Positions 49,641 through 61,112 of a stretch of DNA of 64,000 bases are shown here, one piece after another. The DNA lies in NCBI GenBank assembly GCA_013396635.1, contig WBMW01003233.1, positions 434,018 through 498,017 of the forward strand. Reading direction: 5' to 3'. The stretch's first letter is position 1. The number at the start of each line of letters is the position of its first letter. The translations under genes were made by a program, and so were the position numbers. The notes under the pieces are model-generated. The model did not search any database. It was not told the origin of the DNA and saw only the letters and a program-made list of their open reading frames with translations. The DNA is from Penelope pileata (Eukaryota; Chordata; Aves; Galliformes; Cracidae).

Positions 49641-52599
49641 ATTTAGTGATAGAAACTGGCAAAAAGTAGTGCTTCAGTTTCACTTTTAACACAAAAACCT
49701 GGCACTTTGCCCCGGCATTCTGGCATACTACACCCACAGGAGGTGACAGGGTCCTCTGCATCCTGCTTGGGTCCCTTTACATTACATTTTACCAAACCCC
49801 ACGCAGACAGTATTGCAAAGACAAATTCTGCATTTCCACTTATAATATTGGTAATGTTTTTGTGGGGCACTCTCACCATCAGGTAGCCAGATGGAATCAC
49901 AGTCTGTTGAAAAGAAACAAACACAGATCAATAACGACAGTCTGAGTCCTGTGCTTTAAATATTGTCAAAACACGCTCCAGGAAAAGGCTGGTGTACTTC
50001 AGAGAGAAAGCTTGGTGCACACAAATACTCCTATATCGAGAACTAACATCTGCAGGAGTTAACTAAAGATGTATAAATATCTGCCAGCAGACAAGATGAG
50101 TAAATAAATAAGGATGGGGAGCATTTCACACTCTTTTAGCCATTTATATTTAATGATCTCTATGCTACTCAGTCTGTACTTCTCCAATAACAGAGCTGTG
50201 GAACATGTGAATGAGAACAGGAAAGCATGAACTCAGAGATCAAACCTCAGCTCCTCCAGTTTTAAATTGAAAATAACAGTCCTTTCCCTATTGATTTTTT
50301 TCTCCTTTTTCATTTGTGAAAAATTGATTTTTGCTGAAGTGTCCACAAGCTGCAGCTCACTGCTTGCATTAATCTTGGTATTTGTTTATCCATACCTCTA
50401 AGTAAGCCATGTAGAATAAACACCTGGGAGCCCCTGTCCCACACTGACTGGTCTTTTTTATAAAGGCTTGGAAATTATATCTTTCCTATGTTACAACCAG
50501 AAGATGAGGCAGCTGCGTCTGCATCCCCTGAGGATGCTCGGAGCACCCTCAGAAGAGGGCCCTTTTCTAAATGTTTCTGATTTTTCCACAGAGTGGTACT
50601 GACTTCATGGCAGAGCTGCACAGACTCACACTCCCCCAACAGCTACCTCAAAAGAAACAGAGCGAAACCTCCAGGCTTGCTAACACCTGAAAGCCGTGAG
50701 GAATTCTGGAATGAAAAAGAACCCTGAAGTATCCTGGAAGAGGAGACAATTTTGGAAGGTCAAGATGAAAAGGAAAGCACTCAAATAACGAAGCCTCACC
50801 GCAGCTATTACCCATTTCTCTCACTCTCTCAGTACAAAAGTAATGGGTTTAACAAAGGAGCCCACACCAACCACACTTTGCTGACCTACACAGTTCTGTC
50901 GAAGGCAGCTGGGCTGGCTGGAAAAACGCCAGACTACTCCAGTCCTTAAAACCCAGTGGCTATAAAACTTGGGAAGTTTTAACATAGAGCAGTTTTTAAA
51001 AGAAGAAAAAATTGAGGTCTGACCAAAAATTTTCCTCAGAGAATGATGTAGGGATTAATCTGAATGAATAAAAAAAACATAATTGAGGATAAATCTGTGG
51101 TGCTTATGAAATACTAATATTTTAGCACTGAATCCCTCCTACGAAAAAGGAGCTCTTAATTCTCAAAGCAGGCCAGATTGCGTGCAGTATTTCTGATCTG
51201 CGCACATGTCCACTCCGAACATGTATGGCTTATTTCACTTTTCATCTGAACTAAGAATTGCAGATGTGGATGGCATCGATCCACTTCAGCAATCGATCTT
51301 TTGTGCACTGGAAAACAGTCACAGAAAAATATTTTAAAGACGCAATACAATGAAATATCACCTACTATTGCAATCTGTCATGAAATATGTTGGTGAAAAA
51401 TTTCAAAACTTCATGCAGCACACAAATATTCGTGTCCAAACAGCAACTTAATTTTAAGGCAGCTAGCCATGCTGCAAACTTGTGCCTTTAAAATTTGAAA
51501 TATATTCTTATTCCAAGGTCTTCTGGGCATTAACTATTTTGGGTTTGATTTAATCCAAATTTTCTGAAGCCCTTCACGACAGCCTGCTGTTGTCCTTCCC
51601 CGTTCGTTTCATCCAGAGGCATCAATAATACCATACCCGTATTATGCGGTAAGCACGCTCTCATTGCACAGCTCTATGATTCATTTACCAGATGAGCAAA
51701 AGAAAGGAGACTGAACGATGATGACACAAACAACAGATACACAACCGAAATACAAGATGCACCTAGGACATATAGAACTATCCATTCCAGATTCACTGTA
51801 AGACAACGCATCCTGCTTGCAGGTTATGGAAGACTGAAGCAGGAAATGGGGTGATGCTCCACATGCTGCAGCAACGATGCATGCACTCAACACAGTGAGA
51901 AGGGGACGGACCCGAGTGACAGTCCTCTCTATAGGTATACTCTAACTGGACAGCATCCACATGGCATGTTGTGCCATGACTCCTCCAGTGAGATGCAGCA
52001 AGCACGCAGCAAGGGGAGATTTGTCTCTTACGTAACTGCATCCCATTTGGTGGGTTTTCTGTGCAGCAGCAATTCTCAAGGGACAGGAAAAAAAAAAAAA
52101 AAGGCAACTTCTGCAACAGTGTTATTCATAGAAGAAGAAGTGCCTTCCTCTGGGCACAATGATGAATCATTCATCTGTGCACAGGGTAATATTCAGGCCA
52201 AACAAGGATGCCAGATAAAGAGAGAATCACTCTGCAGCCCCAGTGCAGTGCAAAGTAAATAAATAAATGAGACCTTTTCTTTCTGAGAAGTGGAAGGAAC
52301 ATTTCTTGTGAATTTGGGTTCTAAAACTTAGTCTTCTACAAATCTTTCATTGTAGCTGTAACTGAGAATGGAAAGATATAACACAGAAACACAAATTCTA
52401 TGGCAAATGGAGCAATTTTCTAGCACTGTTCAAGCAGCTGGGTTGAGCTTTGCTCCACATCAGCTTTAAACACCAAAGTACCTTCATTAAGAGCTTGGTG
52501 GTCCTAAGTCTCAAATACGGCCAAACAGAGACAGGAGAGCTGAACTGCCCCTGCATACGTGTTCCCCTCTGGAGAGGCCCTGTGACACAGAGGCCACCA
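49641..52599. other. Unique DNA with a poly-A tract
   Basis: No gene recognised. An A15 run occupies 52088-52102 without an upstream AATAAA close by. Confidence 0.6.
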
Positions 52600-52665
52600 G
52601 CACACAGAGTCACAGGGGTTGGAAGGGAGCTCTGGAGATCATCAAGTCCACAGCCTGCTTCCCAG
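52600..52665 (-). repeat. Short CR1 tail, minus strand
   Basis: CAGAGTCACAGGGGTTGGAA, then GGGAGCTCTGGAGATCATCA, then AGTCCACAGCCTGC is a diverged antisense CR1 3' end of about 65 bases. It lies inside a 218-codon plus-strand frame (52450-53106) that is therefore partly repeat-derived and not a gene candidate. Confidence 0.7.
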
Positions 52666-55600
52666 CAGAGCCGAGGTACACACACATCAGGTTGCTTTTG
52701 GAGGAAGCTGAACCAGAAGCTCCTCTGCAGCTGCACACCAACATGCTCCAACTCCTGTGGGGTCACAGGGGTCCACAATAATGACTGGTCTCATCATTCT
52801 CATCTGCTGATCAGCTCCTGCTGCTCCAAATTACTTTATTATGTAGACATAGCCTCCAGCACATCAGTGCCGAAGTTAGGCGAGCTGAATCTAAATCTAG
52901 TGGGTTTCAGATTCTGTGACTGCTTCAAACCTCTTTTAAGATCAACTCACACTGCACTACATAAGAGATATGATTTGCTAACATTACTAGATCAGTATTT
53001 GTTGGATATTTTACCATTTCCTTTACTCCCCTTGACTCCTGCTGCTTCTCTGAACAATCCTATCCTGTTTTCCAAGTGGGCAGCACTTTCAGATATCTTT
53101 ACATGAAATTATAAAATCATGAAAAAGGAGCCTAAAGGCTGAAGTACTGAAGCTGGTTGGGAATGCCGGTGGAGCTGACAGACACCCTCTGATCAAATGC
53201 AGGCAGCCAGCCAGTGATACCTGCAGGCAGCAGCACACCTGAGCCCATCACCCACAGCTCTCCCTACTGTCCATGGGAAAGAAAGGCTTCTAGAGCCAAT
53301 TCCTCTCACCCTAAAGTAGGTAGCTAAGCAGACCACAAATCAGCGTTAGGTGTGCTTGTTTCTGCCCCTCTAATGAGGCAGAGGGACCTGCCCGTCAGAG
53401 TTCACACTCAAGTGGAACAAACACGTATCTGAGAGGACAGTTTTCAAGCCCTACGCTTGCTTCAGTTTGTTCACATAGGATCAATCACAGCTCACACGCT
53501 GAAGTTTCATTCAAAGAACTGTAGATAAGCATCATCTTTTACACATGGAAGTTAACGTAGCTAGATTGTAGCACCCAGACAACCTTCGAGGTGCTTCTGG
53601 GGAAGGCAACAGCTCAGGTCAGGTAGCTGCACGTAGGCAGCCATCCCCCAAGGCGCAGGTTGCTCACTCTTCCCTCCCCACCACTGCCTTTTCTGAGCCT
53701 TCCATTCCTGAAGCAACTTCCCCTACCTTCTCCAAATCCCACCCTTTCAGACCCCTTCCCTCCAGGAACTGCAGCCCCCACATCAGTGCGACATCCACAA
53801 GCGCAGCCGTGGTCAGCAGCAGGAGTTGGGACATGGGGCATGCAACCCATGCCCACGGGGCACAGCGAGGACATACGTGGGTACCACACCTGGAGGTAGC
53901 AGGCGTGCCACTCAGCAGGTGGCTGCAACGTTTCCAAAGCCCTGGTCTACCCCTGACCTGTAACAGCCTTGCAGCTTTGCCAGGGAAACATCCCTGAGTT
54001 GCACGCAGTCTGCTTTTTGCTGCAACAGCAACAGAAAGGGATGTACCACTTTTACCTGTCCATCTATCAAGGGAGCAAAAGAAGTTACTTGGCCTATATA
54101 AGCAGAATTCCACACGCACCAACTACCACAACGATCACCTAACGGCAGTATGCAAGGTACCTCTCCCACCTGCAAGATTAACATTTAAATAACAGTATTT
54201 GCTTTATGGCCACACTGAAATATACCGGTTTGCTATAGATCTATTGATTAAATAACTTTACTTAAAAGGACAAAATCCCATACCCTTTTTATTCCCTAAC
54301 TCCTTTTAATGCATTTTATTTTACTTTCACCTCCTCCACTACACGTATAGACTTTATATGGAGCAATACACAGAAACTCAAAATGTTATTGTCAAAGGCA
54401 GGCTTTATTATTATTATTTTGAGAATAAAAACATACCTGCAAAATGAGGCTGGAAATGTTCTTTGCTTTAACACATTTTATTTTGTCCAACGTACAGAAC
54501 AGAACATGGTATTTGGAGTGTTATGACCAACATTATTTATAAAACACGAGAAGCTTTAGAAATAGACTTCTGGTTTGCTGCTGCCTGGCCAGCTCTTACC
54601 CACCACGTCCCTGCCCTGAAGAATGCACAGCATCCCCCAACAGTGGCTGAGAATGAGAAGAACAGCACCTGACATGCTGAATTCTGTAAGCAAAACATAA
54701 AATATATCATGACCAAGATGTACTTTTTTAAATTAAAAATCCTTCTGTAGTACCTTTCCTTGCTAAAGTAGGTTTATAAATATGAGGCATTTACCATCAT
54801 TAAAATCTATAACAATTCTGTATCAGACCATCTTCATGCAAGAATCCCCAAAACTAATTAATTCCCAAAGCAATAATTTCCAGGGCATTAACATTCCAAA
54901 TGACTGAAGTAGATAGTGAGGTGCAGAAGAAGAATGATTCAGTAACTTCCTAGAGAAAAAGTCTGCGGCAGAAGGAAAACGCATCACTAGTCTTCCAGCA
55001 TATTGTCCTTAATCAAAAAATACAGCTTCAGACTCACTGCAGCTCAAAACTGAGATGCTTCAAAACCAAAACAAATGCCACTGCCTTGGCAAAAACAGTG
55101 GCTAGGAAACATGTGATTTCAGGAAACTGTTTAGGGCACCAAGAAATCAAATCTTTGTCCACAAAAATTTTAGGTGAATTTTAAGAGTTTCACAATTGCA
55201 GAGACCAAATGTATTAAAAGGAAAGCTTCCCTTGCAACAGACTGGTGCCTTCTGTGGGTGAGCGTGCTTGTGCTCCTAGAGAAGAAAAAATATGAGAGTC
55301 TCAAAAAGGGTTGTGTGAATTATGATTTTATTGAAATCTTTTTGCCCCAGGCAAGAAAAAAGATCATGTAGTTATAAAACAATTTCGAGTCTGCCAACCA
55401 TAAGGAAAGCAAAATGTAAAAGCTACAAGGATATTTAAACAAATGGAATTAATTCAGGCCCTTTGCTCCTTATTCTGAGCATCTTCCAAAAGCATGTAAA
55501 AAACATAACTTACATCTGTCAACTAGAGCTTAGTCTCTCTCAAATTCTTCCTGGGAAAATCCACATGCGCACTGCAGCATTTGAGGTTATTTCATCCTTC

Positions 55601-56689
55601 TGTTTGTCCCCCACGTCCATCTGCACATTTGTTTATCCTTAGTCATGAGAACATGGATGAGTTGAGAATGACCTCAGGGAAGAGCGATGGAGCAGCAAGA
55701 TCTAGAAAAGCCTCAGCATCATTAAGGAAAGAGATTGTCTGTAGCAATAAACCAAGAAAATCAAAGAGGAGGGGAAAGAGCAGAAATGCAGCTCATCTTA
55801 TTCAAGATGTTCTGCTGGATAACAATTAAGAAACACTCTGCACATCTTCAGTTAGTAGCCCTTCAGAAAGCTGAAAAGGAACATACTCTGGGAGATCCTC
55901 CTTTTCTAAAGGTTGCCAGGTACGGTGTTCCTAAATGTGCTCCTTTCGTTTCAATGATTTCTCACAATAAAAGCAGTCCCCTCCATTTTTGCATTAGTAG
56001 TTTACAGCAATCACAACCTGAATGTCTGCAAATATAGCTCAGAGTTTCTGAAGTATTTCTCATGTATTACACACAGGATGCTCTGCTCTCCTCCCATATT
56101 CTTTCCATTCCCAGAACAGTAAGAGATTCACACTTTGGGATTCGTGAACCAACTAAAAAAGTTGCAGAATTCTCTTGCTGCGACGACATGTTCAAATGGG
56201 AAACAGCCCCAAATGGGACAACATAACTGCAGTATATTTGGTGTTAGAAACCACGGCCGTCTAATGGGGTTGTTTACATGTCATTTAGTCTCTCCAGCAA
56301 CTTACGCAATTTAAAAATAATACAACTGTTAATTGGCTATTCTACAAATCCAAGCACGTAGACATGAGATATTTATGGTCACTGAGTAATATTAAATTTA
56401 ACCTCCCCGTCTTCAAAATAGAAGACACTAAAAAAGGGAAAGTGTGAAATATGATTCATGACAGGGTGCTAAATTAGACAGTCTTAACCGTAGAGTCACA
56501 TGAATTGCCACTAACTCTCGTGCAGACATTTTCAGAAAGAAGCTCCTGCCATCCAGCAGGAGATACTCCACACTTGGGCTGTGCCTGGAAAGCCATGTTT
56601 TGGAAAAGAGAAAGATTACAACTTTTTACACCTATTTTGAAGCATGCAGGGAAGGAAAAAGGTAGCTATGTCCAGGACTGAATTCCTCT
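52666..56689. other. Unique DNA
   Basis: No gene or recognisable transposon. A good TATA motif CTATATAAG lies at 54094-54102 without a following frame. 53640-53990 is GC-richer with short frames on both strands. Confidence 0.55.
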
Positions 56690-56995
56690 TCAACCTACAG
56701 AAGGCACAGGGGGTGGGGGAGAGGTCTGATCCATGTGTATAAATACCTGAAGGGAGGGCGCAAAGAGCCCTCTTTGTTCTCTCTGAACACCAGGCAGCAC
56801 TTCTGGGCTGTGCAAGTGATGGAGCGCTGACACAGCTGCCCAGAGAGGCTGTGCAGTCTCCTCCTTGGAGATCTCCAGAAGACACCTGGCCACGGGCCTG
56901 GGCACCCTGCTCGGGGTGGCCTGCTGGAGCAGGGGCTGGAGCAGATGGGCCCAGAAGCCCCTTTCAACATTAATCGTTCTAGGATTCTGCAATAA
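56690..56995 (+). repeat. CR1 LINE 3' fragment, plus strand
   Basis: Sense CR1 wording runs through the segment: GATCCATGTGTATAAATACC, TGAAGGGAGGGCGCAAAGAG, TCTGAACACCAGGCAGCACTT, GAGCGCTGACACAGCTGCCC, AGTCTCCTCCTTGGAGATC, then CCCCTTTCAACATTAATCG and TTCTAGGATTCTGCAAT at the 3' end. About 300 bases of a diverged copy remain, 5' truncated. Confidence 0.88.
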
Positions 56996-59900
56996 ATGTA
57001 AGAAATGAGAAGCTCTAGAGAGTTAAGTAATATCTGCCAAAATAGATGTTTTTCAGACAATCTCACAGATTTCACTTAGAAGGAAAGAAAATAAACCTCT
57101 CATGGGTGCCTGACGCTTCTGAAAACCACTGAATGTCTCCAGAAATGCAGGCACAGACGGAAAAGGTTTCTGATCGCCCATGCACCACATCCCTGGCAGG
57201 GCACAAGGGCTGCTGCAACGCCCCGTGAGCCACTGGCCTCTGCAAACTCAACAAATAAAATCAAACCCAAGTTGTCAGCCAGCACTTTTAAACAGGGCTG
57301 ATCTCAGAACCTGGGCTGCCAGCTTCAGGTGTCCGAAAGTGCTTTGGCACGGCGCATGCTAGTAATCTCTCAAAGCTCATCTTTAAGGCTGAGAAACCTA
57401 CAGATTGTTGTGGCTTTTAGGAGGCGTGGGTGTCAACGCAAAATGGCACTCTGCTTCTCCCGTACTGATGTTATAATGCTCATCTGTTTTAACAGATTTG
57501 ATAATGTCACATATCTGCATTGCTCTGTAATACCAAAAGTTCTACAACGCAACTACTTCAGATCTGCATCACAGAAGGAAGAGGAATAAATAAAAAAAAA
57601 CACATCAGCTTCTTGGCACTTTCCTCTACCTGGTAAATTCACAACTACAGGAATGCAACTAGGACCTGTTTGGTGAACTCCGCAAAAGACAAAAGCCAAT
57701 CCAGCTGCAAGATTCGTTCTTAGCATGCAGACTACAGCTCTCAGTGATCTCTTCTGTTCACAAACCTGTTGTGCAAGAGAAGCTCTGCTGTACTGTAAAC
57801 AGAGCTTTGGACTAATTTAGAACAAGAGCTCCAAAGTCCAGAGCTCCCCATGGAAGATGTGCTGCTAGTAACTGTCTTTAAATACAACACGGACTGCAAC
57901 TCCAGCGATTTCTTTAATCACAACAGCTGAGGTTTCAGAGAGAAAAAGGTTTTCTTAAACACGTCGATCCCCAGAGATTCACTACACAATACTCCAAATA
58001 GAGCTATATAAAACAGTTCCGCATTCCCTACAAAGATATCAGAGGTGGGAGGCTGGAGGTATCACCTCCGTAACCCTACAAGGAAACATTTTGAGAAGGA
58101 CTGCTGCGATTAACCCAGTGAAGGTGCACCTACTCCTCCGCTAGGTGTGCACACACCGCCCGGGGTAAGGCAGGAGCTGAAAGGAGCTGATCTAGTTACA
58201 CAGGTACAGAACGAGGGGCAAACCAGCCGGACTGGAGCTCCTTGTTCCCCTCTGTGCAGCTGGGAGCTCATCCCCTGCCCAACCCACACGCTGCGCTTGT
58301 AACTCAATCCCTGCGGTGACCGAAACAAGCTCGAGCCTGCACTTTCCTGACCTCTGAGGAAGCAGATAACCATCAGTCAAGTTCAGAATTGACTGTCTGC
58401 TCAGTTTCATCAAATTTCCCTGTGATGCAGGATGCCAACAAGCAACAAGACCCAAATTATAGAATATAACAACTTAGTGGGTTTTTTTTTTTTTCCCCCT
58501 GTGCTTCCTTCACTGATTTCATGCACAACGCTTATGCAATTCATCAGCTGAGCTCAGGCAGGTCAGCAAAGGGCAGCACAGCCACGCTGCCCTTCTCCTG
58601 CCCTCCCAGGAGGGGCCTCAGCCCCACAGCCTGGCACAGCATCCTGAGCTCTGTGGGTCAGAGCATGGGCACTGGGCACCACGTACCCAGCGGGTACCAG
58701 GCACCCACCAGGTACCCAGCCCCACGGCAGGTCGGCCAGCACAGCTGGGAGCTGCAGAGCGACAAACAGCTCACAGAGGGCAGTTCAGGCACAGCTGTGC
58801 AGAGGAAACAACGGGTAGGTCTGACCCTGGTACGACAAAGGTGCAGCATCCTTGAGGCATTCGCAGCAACACGCCAGAAAAGCCAAGAGGAGGAATAAAG
58901 AGATTAAAGGACTGCAGGATGAAAAGCCAACAAAAAACCTTTCGTTTTTATTATTTTAGTAGTGACTAATATGAGCTTTTATGTAAAATAACAAACCTTA
59001 AAAGTGAAATTCATGCCTCCATCGCTGCAGAGAAACAGATTTGCAGTGGGAAAGTTTGGCTGAAAATTCTTAATTTATCTTTGGCAATTTAAATCATTTT
59101 CATATAAATTATGTCGAGAAGGCAAAACTGACTGACACTTTGTTTCACAATCATGTGCCAGCCAAAAATCCTGGCTCCCGTGACTCATTTGTTATCACTG
59201 CCAGAGACGAGGAGCTCCACATCTGATGCTCTGTGCATAAACACAAGCTACCCACGTTGGAAAATACACGTCACGTCAGGATAGAGTCAACCTTGACAGG
59301 GGTTTGTAACTTCCATGCATTTCCTAAAGAAAAAAAAATGTATCTTTTTTAATAACAAATAAAGATAAAATATTTACCAGTCTCAAACTAAATTCCAAAG
59401 CTGTATAAGTGGTGTATTCGTGTGGCATTCAAATGATTGAGACGTTATTTCAGCAGAGCTCAACTAATGCAGCCTATGATTTAAAAAACAAAAAAAGACA
59501 CACTTGATTTCTGTAACACAACCAAATCAGCAGCCCTTCAGCCCAATCAAGCACAACAACAACTGCGAGGAGCTCATGTACTCCATGCCTGCTGATAGCA
59601 ACCAAAATGGCAGCGACGGCCCTCGTCCCCCAGTTCCCTCCAACATCAATTTCACAACTGAAAAATGTGGTGGTTTGGAGTTATTTCATTTTTGATTATT
59701 TTCTATCTTGTAACAAGTGGGACAGACGTGGAACCAGTAGTTTTTATTGTTACTGGGAGACTTCATGGTGGAATTTATGTCTCCTTTACAGAGCGTCTCT
59801 TGCTGCTATTCAAATTTTTTACAGCCAGTTTTCAGCACTCTTGCCTGCTATTCATAATGAAAGCCACAGTGGAATCTTTCAGGTTTGCCTGCAGTTGTGG

Positions 59901-61059
59901 TTACCCTACTTCTCATAAACACGGCAACTTCCTGCCAAGGTTCCCACTGCTAAATCAGGTTGAAGCATGGCATCCTTCACAGCTGTGACCCCTGAATGCA
60001 CTCATGCTGCAACTCTGTCTGCTTCTATTAACTGCACGCTGCAGCGAGAGAGCGTTTCTGCCGCTGCGTCCAGAACAGGCTCCCTCTCCTCTGAGCCAGC
60101 TCGGAACCTGCCAGCATGCTCCTTCAGGTAGCAGAACAGTCCTTTTTGTTTCAGAAACACCACCACTTGCTTTAGTTTTTAACAATGCGACTTTTGTGGT
60201 ACACCTTTAAATGCACTGCGGTGACAAGCGCGTAATCCTCGAGGCAGGATCCCAGGATCACCCCGTGCGTCAGTCACTCCTCCAGCCACGCAGACTCCAG
60301 CATGCAAAATAAAGCTCTTGATTAAGTGAGCACTGAAGGACAACCTGACTTTTCTTTCCTAGGTGAAAAGGGATGAATTAAAAAAACAAGCAGAGCATCT
60401 TATCACTCTTTGGTGTTCCTGTAGAGGATACATTTATTGCACAGCAGGACATTAAATGTGTTTTCCTATATACTGATAAATTATAAATGATGTGTGTCCT
60501 ACTTCTTGTAGTACCACTTCTCTGATAATCTCCTGCAGGACGGAGCCAGCTAATAGCAGCCTTGGCACTTCTGACCTTTACTTAGTCAAAAAATTTCCAT
60601 TTCCCTCCTTAAACAAAGGGTCTTGCCTGCAGCTCCCAGCGGTCACCATCTTGCTCACCCAAGCGAGCGGCTCTGTTGGACATGCCCATCACAGCATCTT
60701 GGCACCGAGCCACATGCACGCGAGACAGACGAGCTTCTCTAGATGACAAAGGGAGCACTGCCCCTTCGACACTTTTGGCTGAGACATTTCCAGCCCCTTC
60801 GACTCACTCTGTCTACCAAAGCCTCAGCAGCATTTGAACTGTGAAGCTCTCAGCCACCACGGAGAAATTCTGTTGCTGGGAAAGCAAATGGGAAGGAAAA
60901 TAAAAGCCACCCCCTCTGTCCTGTTCACGTTGTGTGTGCCCACACCTCCAGCTGACCCAGCGCACCATGTCAGTGGATGAAAATAGAGCAGCTTCCCCAG
61001 CTCTCTGAAAGAGTCCAGCTGGCACAGCCAGACTACTCCCAAGCGGAAAAGAGTAGTGC
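56996..61059. other. Unique DNA, slightly richer in CpG
   Basis: 58120-58900 and 60000-60310 contain more G, C and CpG than the rest of the window but fall short of an obvious CpG island. A T13 run lies at 58482-58494. An AATAAAGCTCTTG stretch at 60309 resembles a polyadenylation signal. No coding exon is recognised. Confidence 0.55.
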
Positions 61060-61112
61060 TTTTTTTTTTTTTTTNAAAGTATTGTCTTTTTTTTTTTTTT
61101 TTTTTTTTTTTT
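61060..61112 (+). repeat. Double poly-T tract with an N
   Basis: A T15 run at 61060-61074 ends in an unresolved N at 61075. AAAGTATTGTC follows, then T26 at 61087-61112. The N and run lengths probably reflect sequencing slippage. In minus-strand reading no AATAAA lies shortly ahead of the A-tract, so it is not clearly the tail of a retrocopy. Confidence 0.9.

Noticed and set aside
52450..53106. 218-codon open frame on the plus strand
   Set aside because: It runs through an antisense CR1 tail at 52600-52665 and has no recognisable domain; repeat-derived and compositional.
58120..60310. CpG island
   Set aside because: CpG is raised only in patches, and no continuous stretch looks dense enough by eye; a count would be needed.
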